A DNA stretch of 13,782 nucleotides from JBOGXF01 sp050694275 (lineage in GTDB: Bacteria; Actinomycetota; CADDZG01; WHSQ01): contig JBOGXF010000204.1 of the NCBI GenBank assembly GCA_050694275.1, positions 1 to 13,782 of the forward strand. Direction: 5' to 3'. Numbering within the stretch: position 1 is the first letter of the stretch; every line of letters begins with the position of its first letter. The notes beneath the pieces are model-generated. The model worked only from the letters and a program-made list of their open reading frames with translations, did no database searches and was not told where the DNA came from. The position numbers were made by a program, and so were the translations under genes. Shown here piece by piece: positions 13,065 through 13,782 of this stretch.

Positions 13065-13782
13065 AAGCGGCGCTTGAGCGCGGTGACGCTCCGGACGTAG
13101 GTCTTCTGGTAGCGCTTGAGCTTGCGGCCGACGTTGCCCGGTCCCGAGTAGTAAGCGGCCAGCGCGCGCCTCTCCCCGCGCATGATGCGGAGCATGTGGC
13201 GCAGATACATGACCCCGAGATGGACGTTGTCGTCGGCCTGGCGCACCTTCAGCGACCCGCCCCCGAGCGATCGATTCACGTAGCGCGCAGTACCCGGCAT
13301 CACTTGCATCACGCCGATCGCGCCGGCGCTCGAGACGACGCCCTGCTGCCATCCACTCTCCTGCCACGCCACCGCCTTGACGAGGTGAGCATCGAGCCCG
13401 TGGGTCGCGGAGTGATGTTCGAGCGAGGATTCGACCGACGCCACCGGCGCGGGAGCAGGAGCGCCCAGCGGCGCGGGGACCTTGAGCCGGCTGCCGGCAA
13501 CTATGAGGTTGGGGTCGGCGAGATGATTCCGGCGGGCGAGCCGGCGAACGGAGGTGCGATATCGAGACGCGAGCTCGGACAGGGTCTCGCCCGACTGAAC
13601 GACGTGGGTGGCGGTCGGGCGGGCTCGACCCGGGATACGAAGGCGGTGGCCCGCAACGATGAAATTGGGATCCTCGATGTCGTTGCGCCGGGCGATCGAG
13701 GCCACCGTCACGCCGTACCGGGCGGCAATGTCCGAGAGCGTGTCGCCGGGTCGCACGAGGTGGCTCGCGGCGTGGGCCGCAG
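13061..13782 (-). CDS. Secreted LysM-LysM-lytic transglycosylase (N-terminus cut by window edge)
   Basis: This enzyme binds peptidoglycan through LysM domains and cleaves it with a lysozyme-like SLT domain. The 239 visible residues hold LysM 1 at about 7-50 (RPGDTLSDIAARYGVT to VAGHRLRIP) and LysM 2 at about 59-102 (QSGETLSELASRY to VAGSRLKVP). An Ala/Pro linker follows, then the SLT domain from ~116. The catalytic glutamate is E141 in AVAWQESGW, followed by SSAGAIGVMQVMPGTA and AYYSGPGN, the usual family signatures. Reading continues upstream of the GTG at 13756 as AAHAASHL, so the first LysM and any signal peptide begin beyond position 13782. A secreted location is inferred from the domains. 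The stop overlaps that of the facing gene in a shared CTAG. Confidence 0.93.
   Translation of the reverse strand, partial: AAHAASHLVRPGDTLSDIAARYGVTVASIARRNDIEDPNFIVAGHRLRIPGRARPTATHVVQSGETLSELASRYRTSVRRLARRNHLADPNLIVAGSRLKVPAPLGAPAPAPVASVESSLEHHSATHGLDAHLVKAVAWQESGWQQGVVSSAGAIGVMQVMPGTARYVNRSLGGGSLKVRQADDNVHLGVMYLRHMLRIMRGERRALAAYYSGPGNVGRKLKRYQKTYVRSVTALKRRF

Noticed and set aside
1..13782. Mobile element, CRISPR array, tRNA or rRNA gene, or multi-gene defence system
   Set aside because: I saw no transposase, integrase, regular repeat-spacer pattern or tRNA-like fold, and every gap is under 150 bases. The genes are housekeeping or envelope functions.

Overview
This window looks like chromosomal DNA of an actinobacterium, probably a deep-branching or uncultured lineage. 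The GC content is high (about two thirds by eye), and GTG and TTG starts are common. There is a clear homologue of mycothiol S-conjugate amidase (Mca), an enzyme of the actinobacterial thiol mycothiol. Several start codons sit exactly six bases after a TANNNT -10 box and have no Shine-Dalgarno sequence, the pattern of leaderless actinobacterial genes. The lineage call is inference. I saw no RNA gene, insertion sequence, phage gene, CRISPR array or integrase, and no stretch of more than 300 bases lacks a gene.

Layout. Positions 1-3170 (minus strand) hold a tight purine cluster, read dodecin, purA, purD, purE. The last three are joined by four-base GTGA overlaps, and purE runs off the left edge. 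Positions 3316-4153 hold two small membrane proteins facing each other: a membrane-anchored RanBP2-type zinc finger protein and a DUF4870-like protein. Positions 4204-6629 (plus) hold a long thioredoxin/(alpha/alpha)6-barrel protein (DUF255, YyaL/SSP411) overlapping an ArfB-type ribosome rescue factor. Positions 6621-9022 (minus) hold a family 4 glycosyltransferase followed by a CrtC/tocopherol-cyclase-like lipocalin-fold protein. Positions 9094-11614 (plus) hold a four-helix membrane protein and a divergent FtsH-like membrane AAA protease. Positions 11611-12471 (minus) encode Mca. Positions 12543-13064 (plus) encode another four-helix membrane protein. From 13061 to the right edge (minus) is a LysM-LysM-lytic transglycosylase whose N-terminus is outside the window.

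How the parts work together. purA, purD and purE act in purine synthesis (AMP branch, GAR synthesis, CAIR formation). The other genes are housekeeping or envelope functions: thiol detoxification, ribosome rescue, membrane proteolysis, glycosylation and cell-wall turnover. I see no evidence for a single multi-gene defence or biosynthetic system.

The most notable signals are these: (1) all four convergent gene pairs overlap at their stop codons, leaving no room for terminators between genes; (2) three genes share a TANNNT-6 nt-start arrangement; (3) a perfect 9-bp inverted repeat spans the mca -10 box and start codon; (4) the FtsH-like protease has Glu for the Walker B Asp, about 44 extra residues in its AAA core and almost no periplasmic domain; (5) the dodecin appears to lack both flavin-contacting residues.
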